Source: Solirubrobacterales bacterium (GTDB taxonomy: Bacteria > Actinomycetota > Thermoleophilia > Solirubrobacterales > 70-9). Taken from it: a stretch of DNA of 42,715 bases. The notes beneath the pieces were generated by a model. That model had not been told where the DNA came from, searched no databases, and saw only the letters and a program-made list of their open reading frames with translations. Below are positions 8,475-16,511 of this stretch, piece after piece. Every line of letters begins with the position of its first letter. The stretch's first letter is position 1. The position numbers were made by a program, and so were the translations under genes. The DNA is taken from NCBI GenBank assembly GCA_021323175.1, contig JAJTCK010000011.1:1-42715 (forward strand). Reading direction: 5' to 3'.

Positions 8475-9154
8475 CCGGCCCGGGCCTCCGTCCCCGCGCG
8501 CCGGGGTGGCGCTGCGTCCTCATCCTCGCCGGAAACAGCACGGACGGCCTCGACGAAGGCCTCGACCATGGCCGGGTCCTTGCGGCCGGGCTCGGCCTCG
8601 ACTCCGGTCACGACGTCGACCGCGTAGGGATGCGCCATCTCGATCGCGCCGCCAACGTTCTCGGGGGTCAGTCCGCCCGCCAGAACCATCGGGATCTGGG
8701 AGCGGCGCCCGGCCAGCAGCTCCCAGTCGAAGCTCTCGCCGGTTCCACCGGGGGCGCCGGCGCGGTGGGCGTCGAACAGGTGGAAGTCGGTGCGAAACGC
8801 CTCGGCGGCCTTGACGTCGGCCGCGCTGCGCACCCGGAACGCCCTCATCACCCTGGCGCCGGTGCGGCGCGCGGCCTCGGCGCAGAACGACGGTCCCTCG
8901 TCCCCATGGAGCTGGAGGATCGTCAACTGCTCGCGCTCGGCCGCGCGAACGACCTCGTCCATCGGCGAGTTGACGAACACCCCCGCGACCTCGCAGCGCC
9001 GTTTGAGCGCCGCCCCGATCTGCTCGGCGACGGTAGACTCGACGAACCGCGCGCTGCCGGAGTGGTGGATCAGTCCGATCGCCCACACCCCCAGGCCCGC
9101 CGCGTGCTCGGCGTCGGCGAGGTTCGTCATTCCGCAGATCTTCACCTTGGTCAT
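8471..9154 (-). CDS. trpF: Phosphoribosylanthranilate isomerase
   Basis: A 227-residue TrpF catalysing the Amadori rearrangement of phosphoribosylanthranilate to CdRP, the third step of tryptophan synthesis. VKICGMTN (4-11) holds the general-base Cys7; the general-acid Asp lies in the VDVVTGVE strand near residue 194; LQLHGDE and [10 protein letters not shown] are also standard. The ATG at 9154 was chosen because this motif must sit at the N-terminus; an upstream start would add unrelated residues. The C-terminal 20 residues are an acidic/Ala-rich extension beyond the barrel. It is the first gene of the trpF-B-A-ilvA-ridA unit and faces cfa across a 105-base divergent gap. Confidence 0.95.
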   Translation of the reverse strand: MTKVKICGMTNLADAEHAAGLGVWAIGLIHHSGSARFVESTVAEQIGAALKRRCEVAGVFVNSPMDEVVRAAEREQLTILQLHGDEGPSFCAEAARRTGARVMRAFRVRSAADVKAAEAFRTDFHLFDAHRAGAPGGTGESFDWELLAGRRSQIPMVLAGGLTPENVGGAIEMAHPYAVDVVTGVEAEPGRKDPAMVEAFVEAVRAVSGEDEDAAPPRRAGTEARAG

Positions 9155-9176
9155 CACGTCAAGGGTCGCAGACGGG

Positions 9177-9192
9177 ACCCGCCATCGCGGGT
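9177..9192. repeat. Inverted repeat in the trpF-cfa divergent gap
   Basis: A perfect 6-base inverted repeat, ACCCGC-CATC-GCGGGT, lies 23 bases upstream of the trpF start and in the divergent intergenic region. It could be a small operator or a hairpin in a trpF leader. No leader peptide with Trp codons or T-box-like structure is seen, so attenuation is not supported. Confidence 0.3.
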
Positions 9193-9246
9193 TTGGGGGA
9201 CCGGACGGCACGGCGCTGCCTGCGTCTGCCGGCGTTCCCTCTGCAC

Positions 9247-9252
9247 TAGGGT
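9247..9252 (+). promoter_or_regulatory. -10 box of cfa (leaderless type)
   Basis: TAGGGT ends exactly seven bases before the GTG at 9260. There is no Shine-Dalgarno in the seven-base spacer. This supports both a leaderless transcript and the choice of that GTG as the cfa start. No clear -35 is seen. Confidence 0.5.
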
Positions 9253-9259
9253 TCTTCGA

Positions 9260-10519
9260 GTGAAGCCGACGGAGCGGGCCTCACGCCGAATCTCTTTCCG
9301 CGTTCTGTCGCGGATGACCGGGGGACACCTGGAGCTGATCGAGCCCGACGGGCGCGGCTTTGCCTTCGGCCAGCCCGGCTCGGACCTGCAGGCGACGATC
9401 ACCGTCCATTCGCCCCGGTTCTACCGGGCGATGCTCGCAGGCAGCGCGGGCCTGGGCGAGGCCTACCGCGACGGCCTCTGGGACACCGACGACCCGGTGA
9501 CGCTCAACCGGATCGCGTGCCGGAACCTGCCGGCCCTCGATGTCTGGCGCAGGCGGCTCAGGCCCGCCCTCGCACCTATCGAGCGCACGCTGTGGCGCGT
9601 TCCCCGCAACACCAGAGGAAAGTCCCGAAGCCACATCTCGGCCCACTACGACCTCGGCAACGACCTGTTCGCGCTCTACCTCGACGAGTCGATGATGTAC
9701 TCGAGCGCGTACTTCACCGACCCGGACTCCGGTCTCGGCGAGGCACAGCAGACGCGTCTGGAGCGGGTCTGCAGGGCGCTGGAGCTTGGGCCAGACGACC
9801 ACCTGCTCGAGATCGGGACCGGCTGGGGCGGGCTGGCCGCCTACGCGGCCTCAAGCTTCGGATGCCGCGTGACCACCACGACGATCTCGCGCGAGCAACG
9901 CGAGGGGGCCCTGCGGCGGATCGCAGACGCCGGCGTCGAGGATCGGGTCACGGTCCTGCTGGACGACTACCGCGACCTGCGCGGCCGCTACGACAAGCTC
10001 GTCTCGATCGAGATGATCGAGGCCGTCGGCTGGCAGTACTTCGACGAGTTCTTCCACCGCTGCTCGGATTTGCTGGAACCGGATGGGCTCTTCTTCCTCC
10101 AGGCGATCGTCGTCGACGATCGGGCCTATGAGCTCGAGAAGGCCCGGCACAGCTTCTCGAACGCACTGATCTTCCCAGGCGGCTGCCTGCCGTCCGTCGA
10201 GGTGATCCAGCGCTCCATCGCCTCCCAGACGGACCTCAGCACGGTCTGGCTTGATGACATCAGCGCCCACTACGCCGAGACGCTCAAGCACTGGCGGCGT
10301 CGGTTCATCGCCAACTACGACCTGGCTGCCGAGCTGGGCTACGACGAGCCGTTTCGCCGGCTATGGACGATGTGGCTCGCGATGAGCGAGGCCGGCTTCC
10401 GCGAGCGGCGAATCCGCGACGTGCAGATGCTGTTCGCGAAGCCGCGTCACACCCCGTCGCTCGAGGAGTCCCTGTCGGCCTCCGAGAGTCGGGCCGACTC
10501 GGACAGCCTCGCCGACTAG
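9260..10519 (+). CDS. cfa: Cyclopropane-fatty-acyl-phospholipid synthase family protein
   Basis: A 419-residue SAM-dependent enzyme that adds a methylene bridge, or a related C1 group, across the double bond of phospholipid acyl chains. A CFA N-terminal lipid-binding part covers about 20-120. The catalytic domain starts with HYDLGNDLF (129-137) and SMMYSSAYF, followed by the SAM-binding LEIGTGWGG (183-191) and the active-site VSIEMIEAVG. These match E. coli Cfa and mycobacterial mycolate cyclopropane synthases in order. The GTG at 9260 is preferred over a possible ATG at 9314 because TAGGGT sits seven bases upstream. The last 25 residues are Ser/Asp-rich. Product (cyclopropane, methyl-branched or other) cannot be told from sequence. 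It stands alone, convergent with htrA. Confidence 0.92.
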   Translation: MKPTERASRRISFRVLSRMTGGHLELIEPDGRGFAFGQPGSDLQATITVHSPRFYRAMLAGSAGLGEAYRDGLWDTDDPVTLNRIACRNLPALDVWRRRLRPALAPIERTLWRVPRNTRGKSRSHISAHYDLGNDLFALYLDESMMYSSAYFTDPDSGLGEAQQTRLERVCRALELGPDDHLLEIGTGWGGLAAYAASSFGCRVTTTTISREQREGALRRIADAGVEDRVTVLLDDYRDLRGRYDKLVSIEMIEAVGWQYFDEFFHRCSDLLEPDGLFFLQAIVVDDRAYELEKARHSFSNALIFPGGCLPSVEVIQRSIASQTDLSTVWLDDISAHYAETLKHWRRRFIANYDLAAELGYDEPFRRLWTMWLAMSEAGFRERRIRDVQMLFAKPRHTPSLEESLSASESRADSDSLAD

Positions 10520-10522
10520 GCG

Positions 10523-11665
10523 CTAGCTCGTGACCTGCTCGGGCCGCTTGCCGAGGGTGACGGTGAGCTCGGTCTCTTCCCCGTCGCGCAGGACGGTCAG
10601 GACGACCTCCTCACCTGGCTCCATCCCGTTGATCCGCGAGATCACGTCGTCCATGCCCGTGACCTCATCGCCGTCCAGCTTGGTGATGATGTCGCCGCCG
10701 GTCGGGACCGGCCGTCCCGCGACCATGTCCTGGCCGGACGAGCCGCGGATTCCGGCAGCGTCGGCGGGACCGCCCGCGTAGGCCTCGTCCACCAGGACCC
10801 CGCTTTCGGTGGGCAGATCGAGCTGCTCGGCGACGTCAGCGGTGATGTCGCCTCCGCTGATCCCCAGGTATGCGCGCTCGACGGTCCCGTCCTCGAGCAG
10901 CTGGTCAGCGACCTCGCGCGCGGTTTCGATCGGGACCGCGAACGCGACGCCCTCGTTGCCTCCGCCCTGGGTCGCGATCTGGGAGTTGATGCCGATCACC
11001 CGCCCGGAACCGTCGAGCAGCGGACCGCCCGAGTTCCCCGGGTTGACGGCGGCGTCAGTCTGCAGGACGTCGCTGATGGAAAAGCCGTTGGGGGCCTGGA
11101 TCTGCCGCGCCTTGGCGGAGATGATCCCGGTGGTCACCGTGCGATCCAGGCCGAAGGGGTTCCCGATCGCGACGACCGGGTCCCCGACCTCGACCTTCGT
11201 GGAATCGCCCAGGCTCAGCTTGGTCAGCTCGTCGTCCTCCTCGACGTCCAGCAGGGCGACGTCGGAGGAGGGGTCCATGCCGACGAGTTCGGCGCTGCGG
11301 CTCTCGGCCGCGTCCCCGAAGTCGACCTCGATCGAGTCGGCTCCCTCCACCACGTGGGCGTTGGTGAGTATGTGGCCCTCGTCGTCCATCACGAAGCCGG
11401 CGCCTGTGGCGGTGCCGTTCGCCTGGCCCGCCTGAACGAACACGACTCCCTTGGAGTCCCTCTCGTAGATGTCGTTGACGGTCATGCCGCCGCCCTCTGT
11501 CTGGTCGGTCGCGGGGCGGGCGAGCGCCGGGGCCGCGAGCTCGGGGGCCCGCTCGTCATCGCCGTCGATCCAGCCCGCCTCGATGGCGATCAGCCCGGCG
11601 ACGGCGACGATGAGCCCGCCGACGACGGCGGACCCGAAAGAGGAGGAGAGAATTCTGCGCCTCAT
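10523..11665 (-). CDS. HtrA/DegP-like membrane-anchored serine protease
   Basis: A 380-residue trypsin-fold protease with one N-terminal transmembrane anchor (about 12-30), a 30-residue linker, the protease domain (about 65-260) and one PDZ domain (about 275-375). The catalytic triad is His104 (TNAHVV), Asp135 (SSDVALL) and Ser212 (NPGNSGGPLL). The orientation implies the protease acts on the outer face of the membrane, degrading or refolding damaged exported proteins, as for mycobacterial PepD/HtrA. The ATG at 11665 is followed by MRRRIL, a positive-inside stretch. The upstream region carries three CTYAGR repeats spaced 11 bases and a CAGACT -10, indicating control by an OmpR-type response regulator (inference). 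Its stop faces the cfa stop across 3 bases. Confidence 0.93.
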   Translation of the reverse strand: MRRRILSSSFGSAVVGGLIVAVAGLIAIEAGWIDGDDERAPELAAPALARPATDQTEGGGMTVNDIYERDSKGVVFVQAGQANGTATGAGFVMDDEGHILTNAHVVEGADSIEVDFGDAAESRSAELVGMDPSSDVALLDVEEDDELTKLSLGDSTKVEVGDPVVAIGNPFGLDRTVTTGIISAKARQIQAPNGFSISDVLQTDAAVNPGNSGGPLLDGSGRVIGINSQIATQGGGNEGVAFAVPIETAREVADQLLEDGTVERAYLGISGGDITADVAEQLDLPTESGVLVDEAYAGGPADAAGIRGSSGQDMVAGRPVPTGGDIITKLDGDEVTGMDDVISRINGMEPGEEVVLTVLRDGEETELTVTLGKRPEQVTS

Positions 11666-11673
11666 CGCGCAGC

Positions 11674-11679
11674 AGTCTG
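11674..11679 (-). promoter_or_regulatory. Putative -10 box of htrA
   Basis: On the minus strand CAGACT lies eight bases before the htrA ATG, one base different from the TAGACT element at four other genes here. The usual -35 position is taken by the first of the CTYAGR repeats, as expected of an activator-dependent promoter. Confidence 0.4.
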
Positions 11680-11699
11680 CGACGCCGCCCTCAACCGGC

Positions 11700-11727
11700 T
11701 CTAAGTCCCTCCTGAGGGTTGCCTAAG
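11700..11727 (-). promoter_or_regulatory. Three 11-bp-spaced direct repeats, htrA operator
   Basis: Read on the minus strand the region holds CTTAGG (11722-11727), CTCAGG (11711-11716) and CTTAGA (11700-11705), each exactly 11 bases apart, one helical turn. Head-to-tail hexamers at 11-base spacing are the classic binding array of OmpR/PhoB-family response regulators. The nearest repeat is 35 bases before the htrA start and would overlap the -35. The array is directly visible; the regulator is not encoded in this window. Confidence 0.6.
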
Positions 11728-11750
11728 AGACGGGTCGTCCAGGCGCCGCA

Positions 11751-11800
11751 TCGTCGGGCCGATGGCTAGATGAAGTCGTCGGGCCGATGGCTAGATGAAG
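11751..11800. repeat. Perfect 25-bp tandem duplication at the trpC 3' end
   Basis: Bases 11751-11775 and 11776-11800 are identical, with no gap. The second copy contains the last codons and stop of trpC; the first copy lies just after the stop and repeats those bases. This looks like a slippage or recombination duplication of the trpC tail. It leaves TrpC intact. No known repeat family is recognised. Confidence 0.95.
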
Positions 11801-12594
11801 TGCTCGCGGGTCGATTCCTCGTCCGCGGTCAACTCGCGAACCTTGGCCTCGGGGTCCTCGGCCCTCATCAGGGCCTCGCCGATCAGGACGGCGTCCACCC
11901 CGATCTCGTCGAGGTCCTCGAGGGTGGTGCGATCCGAGATGCCGCTCTCGGCCACGACCGCGCGGCCCGCAGGCACGTCGGTGATGAGCCGCCTTGTCGT
12001 GTCGACGTCGACCGTGAAGTCATCGAGGTTCCGGTTGTTGATCCCGATCACCTCCGCCCCGGCTGCGAGCGCGCGCTCCAGCTCGGGCTCGTCGTGCACC
12101 TCGACGATGCAGTCCAGGTCGAGCGCCTCGGTCTCGGCGTACAGCGCCGCAAGCTCGTGATCGCCGAGTGCGGCGACGATCAGCAGTACGGCGTCCGCCC
12201 CGGTGACCGCGGCCTCGTAGAGCTGATAGCCGTCGACGACGAAGTCCTTCTGCAGGATGGGGAGCTCGCTGGCCTCGCGCGCGGCCCGCAGGTCCTCGAG
12301 GCCGCCCCCGAAGTGCCGCTCGTCGGTGAGCACCGAGAGAGCGGCGGCTCCTCCAGCCTCGTATGCGCCGACCATGTCCGCGACCGTGACGCCGGCCCGG
12401 ATCTCGCCGGCGCTCGGTGAGCGCCTCTTGAACTCGGCGATCAGGGACAGGCCGGGACGGGTGAGGGCCTCTCTGAAGGGGCGTCCCTCGCCGCGCGAGG
12501 GGAGCTGCTCCCGCAGGCTCTCCACCGGCGTTTCGGCGCTGCGCGTCTCGACGCCCGCGCGCGCGGCGTCAACGAGCTGTTCGATCATGCCCAT
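11791..12594 (-). CDS. trpC: Indole-3-glycerol-phosphate synthase
   Basis: A 267-residue TIM-barrel enzyme that closes CdRP to indole-3-glycerol phosphate, the fourth tryptophan step. Motifs are IAEFKRRSPSAGEI with the substrate Lys, LSVLTDERHFGG, LPILQKDFVVDGYQ with the catalytic general-acid Lys, VIGINNRNLDDF and VAESGISDRTT. Length is normal for a monofunctional TrpC; TrpF is a separate gene in the other trp block. It is the last gene of the hisIE-trpE-G-D-C unit, 15 bases after trpD. The last residues (REHFI) and stop lie inside a tandem 25-base duplication, so the second copy falls in the untranslated region. Confidence 0.96.
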   Translation of the reverse strand: MGMIEQLVDAARAGVETRSAETPVESLREQLPSRGEGRPFREALTRPGLSLIAEFKRRSPSAGEIRAGVTVADMVGAYEAGGAAALSVLTDERHFGGGLEDLRAAREASELPILQKDFVVDGYQLYEAAVTGADAVLLIVAALGDHELAALYAETEALDLDCIVEVHDEPELERALAAGAEVIGINNRNLDDFTVDVDTTRRLITDVPAGRAVVAESGISDRTTLEDLDEIGVDAVLIGEALMRAEDPEAKVRELTADEESTREHFI

Positions 12595-12609
12595 CGGTCC
12601 CGCCAGAGC

Positions 12610-13644
12610 CTAGTCGGATGACGCGAGCGCGCGGGAGCGATCGACCAGCTTCGCGAGGACGTCACGGGCGGCGCCCGAGTCGACGGACTCACGCGCCTTC
12701 CCGATTCCGTCCGCCAGGTCATCGGCGCCTCCCGCGACGAGGATCGCCGCTCCCCCGTTGAGAAGGGCGACGTCCAGAGCGGGTCCCGGCTCGCTTGCGA
12801 GGACCTGCCGCACGAGCCGCGCGTTGTGTTCCGGCTCCCCTCCGGCGATCGCCTCGATCGGCGCGGGCTCGAGCCCGAGCTCCGCCGCGTCCGCGAACCA
12901 TTCCTCGGTCGCACCGTCGGCGAGCTCGATCACGCGGGTGCGAGAGTTGATCGACAGCTCGTCCATGCCGTCGTCGGCCGAGACGACCAGGGCGCGGTCG
13001 CACCCCAGCCCGATCAGGGCCTCGGCGATGGTCTCCTGGTAGGTGCGGTCCGAAACGCCCAACAACTGGCGGCGGGCCCCGGCTGGATTCGTCAGCGGCC
13101 CGAGCATGTTGAAGATCGTGCGAACCCCAAGCTCCTTGCGCACGGGCACGACATGGCGGGTGGCGGCGTGGTGCTTGGGAGCGAACATGAAGCCGAAGCC
13201 GAGCTCGGTGATGCACGTGGCGACCGCCTCGGGCGACAGCTCGATGGCCACGCCCAAGGTCTCCAACAGGTCAGCCGATCCGCACCTGCTCGTGGCGGAG
13301 CGGTTGCCGTGCTTGGCAACGCGGCACCCGGCTCCCGCCGCGATCAGGGCAGCCGTGGTCGAGACGTTGAAGGTCGTCGGTCCCCCGCCGGTGCCTGCGG
13401 TGTCCACCAGGCCGCCGTCCGGGACCTCGACCTCGGCCGCAAGGGAGCGCATCGTGCGCGCCAGTCCGACCAGCTCCGGGACCGTCTCGCCCTTGGCCCG
13501 GAGCGCGATCAGGAACGCCGCGGTCTGCGCCTCTGAGCCACGGCCCTCCATGACCTCGGCCAGGACCGCTGACGTATGGTCCGCCGTCAGGTGGGAGCCC
13601 TCACAGAGCTCGTCGATCGCGCGGGTGAGGATGTCGTTGGGCAT
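12610..13644 (-). CDS. trpD: Anthranilate phosphoribosyltransferase
   Basis: A 344-residue TrpD that transfers phosphoribose from PRPP to anthranilate, the second tryptophan step. The PRPP loop reads DTAGTGGGPTTFNVST (about 81-96), followed by AKHGNRSATSRCGSADLLETLG, the anthranilate/PRPP-binding signature. The loop is GTGGGP instead of the more common GTGGDG, one residue shorter, with the rest of the site intact. NMLGPLTNPA and VSADDGMDELS are also standard. It follows trpG by 19 bases and precedes trpC in the same unit. Confidence 0.96.
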   Translation of the reverse strand: MPNDILTRAIDELCEGSHLTADHTSAVLAEVMEGRGSEAQTAAFLIALRAKGETVPELVGLARTMRSLAAEVEVPDGGLVDTAGTGGGPTTFNVSTTAALIAAGAGCRVAKHGNRSATSRCGSADLLETLGVAIELSPEAVATCITELGFGFMFAPKHHAATRHVVPVRKELGVRTIFNMLGPLTNPAGARRQLLGVSDRTYQETIAEALIGLGCDRALVVSADDGMDELSINSRTRVIELADGATEEWFADAAELGLEPAPIEAIAGGEPEHNARLVRQVLASEPGPALDVALLNGGAAILVAGGADDLADGIGKARESVDSGAARDVLAKLVDRSRALASSD

Positions 13645-13663
13645 CGGGATGCGCGCGCCGGCG

Positions 13664-14242
13664 TCAGTCCGACAGGAAGTTATCCAGCAGGTGCCTGCCC
13701 TGCGGGGTGAGCACGGACTCCGGGTGGAACTGGACCCCCTCGGCGGGCAGCTTCCGGTGACGGACGCCCATGACGACGTCGCCGTAGGTGGCGGTCACCT
13801 CGAGCTCGTCCGGCAGCTCGGGGTCTGCGATCAGCGAGTGGTAGCGCCCGGCGACGAGGGGGCTGGGAAGCCCCTCGTAGATCGACTTGCCGTCATGGGT
13901 CACTTCGGCCTCCTTGCCGTGGACCGGGTCGCCGACGACCACCTTGCCGCCGAAGCCCTCGACCATCGCCTGGTGCCCCAGGCAGACGCCCAGCACGGGC
14001 GTGCCGGACTCCGCGAACCCCCTGACGGCCTCGATCGAGATCCCGGCCTCGCCCGGGGTGCAGGGACCCGGTGAGACGACGAGCCGATCCGGCCTGCGGG
14101 ACAGCAGCTCGTCCACGGTCTCGACGTCGTTGCGCACGACTTCCACCTGCGCCCCCAGCTCACCCAGGTACTGGACGAGGTTGTAGGTGAATGAGTCGTA
14201 GTTGTCGAGCACAAGGACCCTGGTGCCCGCGTGGTCCTTCAT
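13664..14242 (-). CDS. trpG: Anthranilate synthase component II (glutamine amidotransferase)
   Basis: A 192-residue class-I glutamine amidotransferase that supplies ammonia to TrpE; the same subunit type can also serve para-aminobenzoate synthase. VLVLDNYDSFTYNL at the N-terminus is the family signature. The triad is Cys87 in GVCLGHQ and His173 and Glu175 in GVQFHPES. I prefer the ATG at 14242 because it overlaps the trpE stop (ATGA) and has a GGA about eight bases upstream; an ATG at 14248 would add two residues. No separate pabA is visible, so a dual role in folate synthesis is possible but unproven. Confidence 0.94.
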   Translation of the reverse strand: MKDHAGTRVLVLDNYDSFTYNLVQYLGELGAQVEVVRNDVETVDELLSRRPDRLVVSPGPCTPGEAGISIEAVRGFAESGTPVLGVCLGHQAMVEGFGGKVVVGDPVHGKEAEVTHDGKSIYEGLPSPLVAGRYHSLIADPELPDELEVTATYGDVVMGVRHRKLPAEGVQFHPESVLTPQGRHLLDNFLSD

Positions 14243-15765
14243 GACCATTCCGGCTGCTCGGTTGCCAGTTCGATCGCCCGGAAGACGGCCCTGGCCTTGT
14301 TGACGGACTCGTTGTACTCGTACGCCGGCTTTGCATCGGCGACGGTGCCTCCGCCCGCCTGCACGTGTGCGACGCCGTCCTTAACGACGACGGTGCGGAT
14401 GTGAATCGCGGTGTCCAGGTCGCCCGTATAGGACAGGTAGCCGATGGCGCCGCCGTAGGAGCCCCGCTTGACGGGCTCGAGCTCGTCGATGATCTCCATC
14501 GCGCGGACCTTGGGCGCTCCCGAGAGAGTCCCCGCGGGCAGCGTCGCGCGGAGCACGTCCATCGGGCCGAGGTCGGGCCGCAGCCTGCCCGAGACGTGAC
14601 TGACGATGTGGAGGACGTGCGAATAGGTCTCGACCACCATCAGCTCGTCCACGCTGACCGAGCCGTACTCGCTCACCCTGCCCAGGTCGTTGCGACCGAG
14701 GTCCACGAGCATCACGTGCTCGGCGCGCTCCTTCGGATCGTTCAGCATCGCCTCGCCTCGGCGGCGATCCTCCTCGTCGTCGCCGGAACGCGGGTAGGTG
14801 CCTGCGATCGGCCGGGTCTCGACGCGGTCGCCGGTGACCTTCACCAGGGGCTCGGGCGACGCGCCGGAGATCTCGAAGTCACCGAAGTCCAGGAAGTACA
14901 TGTAAGGCGAGGGGTTGACGACCCGCAGGCCCCGGTAGATCGAGAACGCCTCGACCGGCACCTCCGCGCTGAAGCGCTGCGAGGGCACCACCTGGTAGGC
15001 GTCGCCCGCGCGCACGTACTCGACGATGCGCGCGACGTTCGCCTCGAAGTCCGAGCGGGACATGTTCGGCTGCCAGTCGATGTCGGCCGTCGCCTCGGGA
15101 GCCGTGGCCGTGGGCACAGGCTCGCGCAGGCGCTCGCGGATCCAGCCGATCGTCTCGGCGGCGCGCTCATATGCCTGCTCGACGCCGCCATCGTCCACGA
15201 AGGCGTTGACGACGATCGAGACCTCGTGCCGCTGGTGGTCGAAGGCGACCATCACGTCGCTGATCATGAGCGCCATGTCCGGCAGCCCGAGAGGATCCGG
15301 GTTCGGCTCTCCCAGGGTCGTCTCGACCGTGCGGACCAGGTCATACCCGAATAGGCCGACCGCGCCGCCCGAGAAGGGCGGCAGGTCCTCAGGCTCGGCG
15401 ATCTCGTAGCGCGACAGGTACTCGGCGACGGCGCCGTAGGGATCCGCCACCTCGCTCGTGCGGTCGGGTGAGCCATCGGGTCCGGCGCCGCCATCCCACT
15501 CGCTCAGCACTCCGTCGCTCCAGCGCAGGATCGCGCGCGGGCGAAAGCCCAGGAACGACCAGCGCCCCAGTCGGCCCTGTTCGGCGGACTCGAGCAGGAA
15601 GGAGGGGCCGTCACCGCGCAGCTTCAGGAACGCGCTGACCGGGGTCTCGATGTCGTCCACGAAGCGGTGACGCACCGGGATCACGTTGGCCTCGCGGGCG
15701 AGCTCGCGGGCGCGGTCCAGGTCGGGCTCCAGGCCGGACGCGGCTGTGGCGGCCGCTGGGGTCAC
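14239..15765 (-). CDS. trpE: Anthranilate synthase component I
   Basis: A 508-residue chorismate-utilising enzyme that makes anthranilate with TrpG. The N-terminal domain holds LLES at 57-60, the tryptophan feedback-binding motif, so allosteric inhibition is expected. The C-terminal chorismate-binding domain carries PSPYMYFLDF, ASPEPLVKV, RPIAGTYPRSG, DLGRNDLGRV and the GTLSGAPKVRAMEIIDELE segment. PIAGT favours anthranilate synthase over PabB. The GTG start at 15765 is preceded by a good Shine-Dalgarno (GGGAGGA, minus strand 15773-15779), one of the few clear ones in this area. It follows hisIE by 16 bases and overlaps trpG. Confidence 0.96.
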   Translation of the reverse strand: MTPAAATAASGLEPDLDRARELAREANVIPVRHRFVDDIETPVSAFLKLRGDGPSFLLESAEQGRLGRWSFLGFRPRAILRWSDGVLSEWDGGAGPDGSPDRTSEVADPYGAVAEYLSRYEIAEPEDLPPFSGGAVGLFGYDLVRTVETTLGEPNPDPLGLPDMALMISDVMVAFDHQRHEVSIVVNAFVDDGGVEQAYERAAETIGWIRERLREPVPTATAPEATADIDWQPNMSRSDFEANVARIVEYVRAGDAYQVVPSQRFSAEVPVEAFSIYRGLRVVNPSPYMYFLDFGDFEISGASPEPLVKVTGDRVETRPIAGTYPRSGDDEEDRRRGEAMLNDPKERAEHVMLVDLGRNDLGRVSEYGSVSVDELMVVETYSHVLHIVSHVSGRLRPDLGPMDVLRATLPAGTLSGAPKVRAMEIIDELEPVKRGSYGGAIGYLSYTGDLDTAIHIRTVVVKDGVAHVQAGGGTVADAKPAYEYNESVNKARAVFRAIELATEQPEWS

Positions 15766-15781
15766 CGGCGTTCCTCCCGGC

Positions 15782-16459
15782 TCACTTCCGGCGCCCGTTC
15801 AGGATGCGCAGAACCTCGGCCATCGAGACGCCCCGCGAGAGCATCAGGACGGCGAGGTGGTAGACGACGTCAGCGCCCTCCTCGGCGATGCGCTCCTCGG
15901 ACTCCGAGGCGACGGCCTTGACGACCTCGCGCGCCTCCTCCTTGACCTTGTCGCCCGCCAGTCCGGCGTCGTCCAAAAGCTCGACCGTGTAGCTGCCGCT
16001 CGGACGGTCCCGCTTGCGCGTGACCAGGGTCCGCTCCAGCACGGGCAGCGCCTCGAACGGAACCGGCAGCGGCTCGCCGGGCGCGCGCGGCGAGTCGGGC
16101 GCGGACTGGGCCCGGCCCTCGAGGTCCCGGTAGAAGCACGACCGCTCTCCCGTGTGGCAGGCGGGCCCCGCGGGCTCGACCAGGGCCAGCACCGCGTCCC
16201 CGTCGCAGTCGTAGCGAAGTTGAGTGATCCGCTGGGTGTTGCCCGAGGTCGCTCCCTTGCGCCAGATCTCCTGGCGGCTGCGGCTGTACAGGTGCACCTC
16301 GCCGGTCTCGAGTGTCAATCGCAGCGCCTCCTCGTTGATGTACGCGAGCGTCAGCACCTCGCCCGTGCGGGAGTCCTGCATCACGCAGGGAGCGAGGCCG
16401 CGCTCGTCGAAGCGCACCCTGGCTACGTGACGGGAGATCTCGGCGGCGTCGGTGACCAC
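15782..16459 (-). CDS. hisI: Bifunctional phosphoribosyl-AMP cyclohydrolase / phosphoribosyl-ATP pyrophosphatase
   Basis: A 225-residue HisI-HisE fusion catalysing steps 2 and 3 of histidine synthesis. Residues 1-118 are HisI: DCDGD at 84-88 binds magnesium, and Cys101 and Cys108 (CHTGERSC) are zinc ligands. Residues about 135-225 are HisE, with EEAREVVKAV and EEGADVVYHL giving the metal-binding acidic residues. Many actinobacteria keep hisI and hisE as separate genes, so the fusion is a lineage mark. The GTG at 16459 is supported by TACAAT seven bases upstream. It heads the trpE-G-D-C unit, coupling a late histidine-pathway enzyme with tryptophan genes; both pathways draw on PRPP. Confidence 0.95.
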   Translation of the reverse strand: MVTDAAEISRHVARVRFDERGLAPCVMQDSRTGEVLTLAYINEEALRLTLETGEVHLYSRSRQEIWRKGATSGNTQRITQLRYDCDGDAVLALVEPAGPACHTGERSCFYRDLEGRAQSAPDSPRAPGEPLPVPFEALPVLERTLVTRKRDRPSGSYTVELLDDAGLAGDKVKEEAREVVKAVASESEERIAEEGADVVYHLAVLMLSRGVSMAEVLRILNGRRK

Positions 16460-16465
16460 GCGGCG

Positions 16466-16471
16466 ATTGTA
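16466..16471 (-). promoter_or_regulatory. -10 box of the hisIE-trpEGDC operon
   Basis: TACAAT on the minus strand, six bases (16460-16465) before the GTG of hisIE, has the position of a leaderless promoter. A weak TTCAGG lies 19 bases further upstream. The intergenic gap of 84 bases separates this unit from era. Confidence 0.55.
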
Positions 16472-16511
16472 CGAACCGCCTGCTCGCGCGCCTGAAGCCG
16501 GCGATTCACGA

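Noticed and set aside
9155-9259. A tryptophan attenuator or T-box upstream of trpF.
   Set aside because: The gap has no leader peptide with Trp codons and no T-box-like conserved bulge; only a 6-bp inverted repeat is present.
10517-10527. CTAG-GCG-CTAG symmetric sequence at the cfa/htrA junction.
   Set aside because: It is explained by two converging TAG stop codons; the stem is too short for a terminator.
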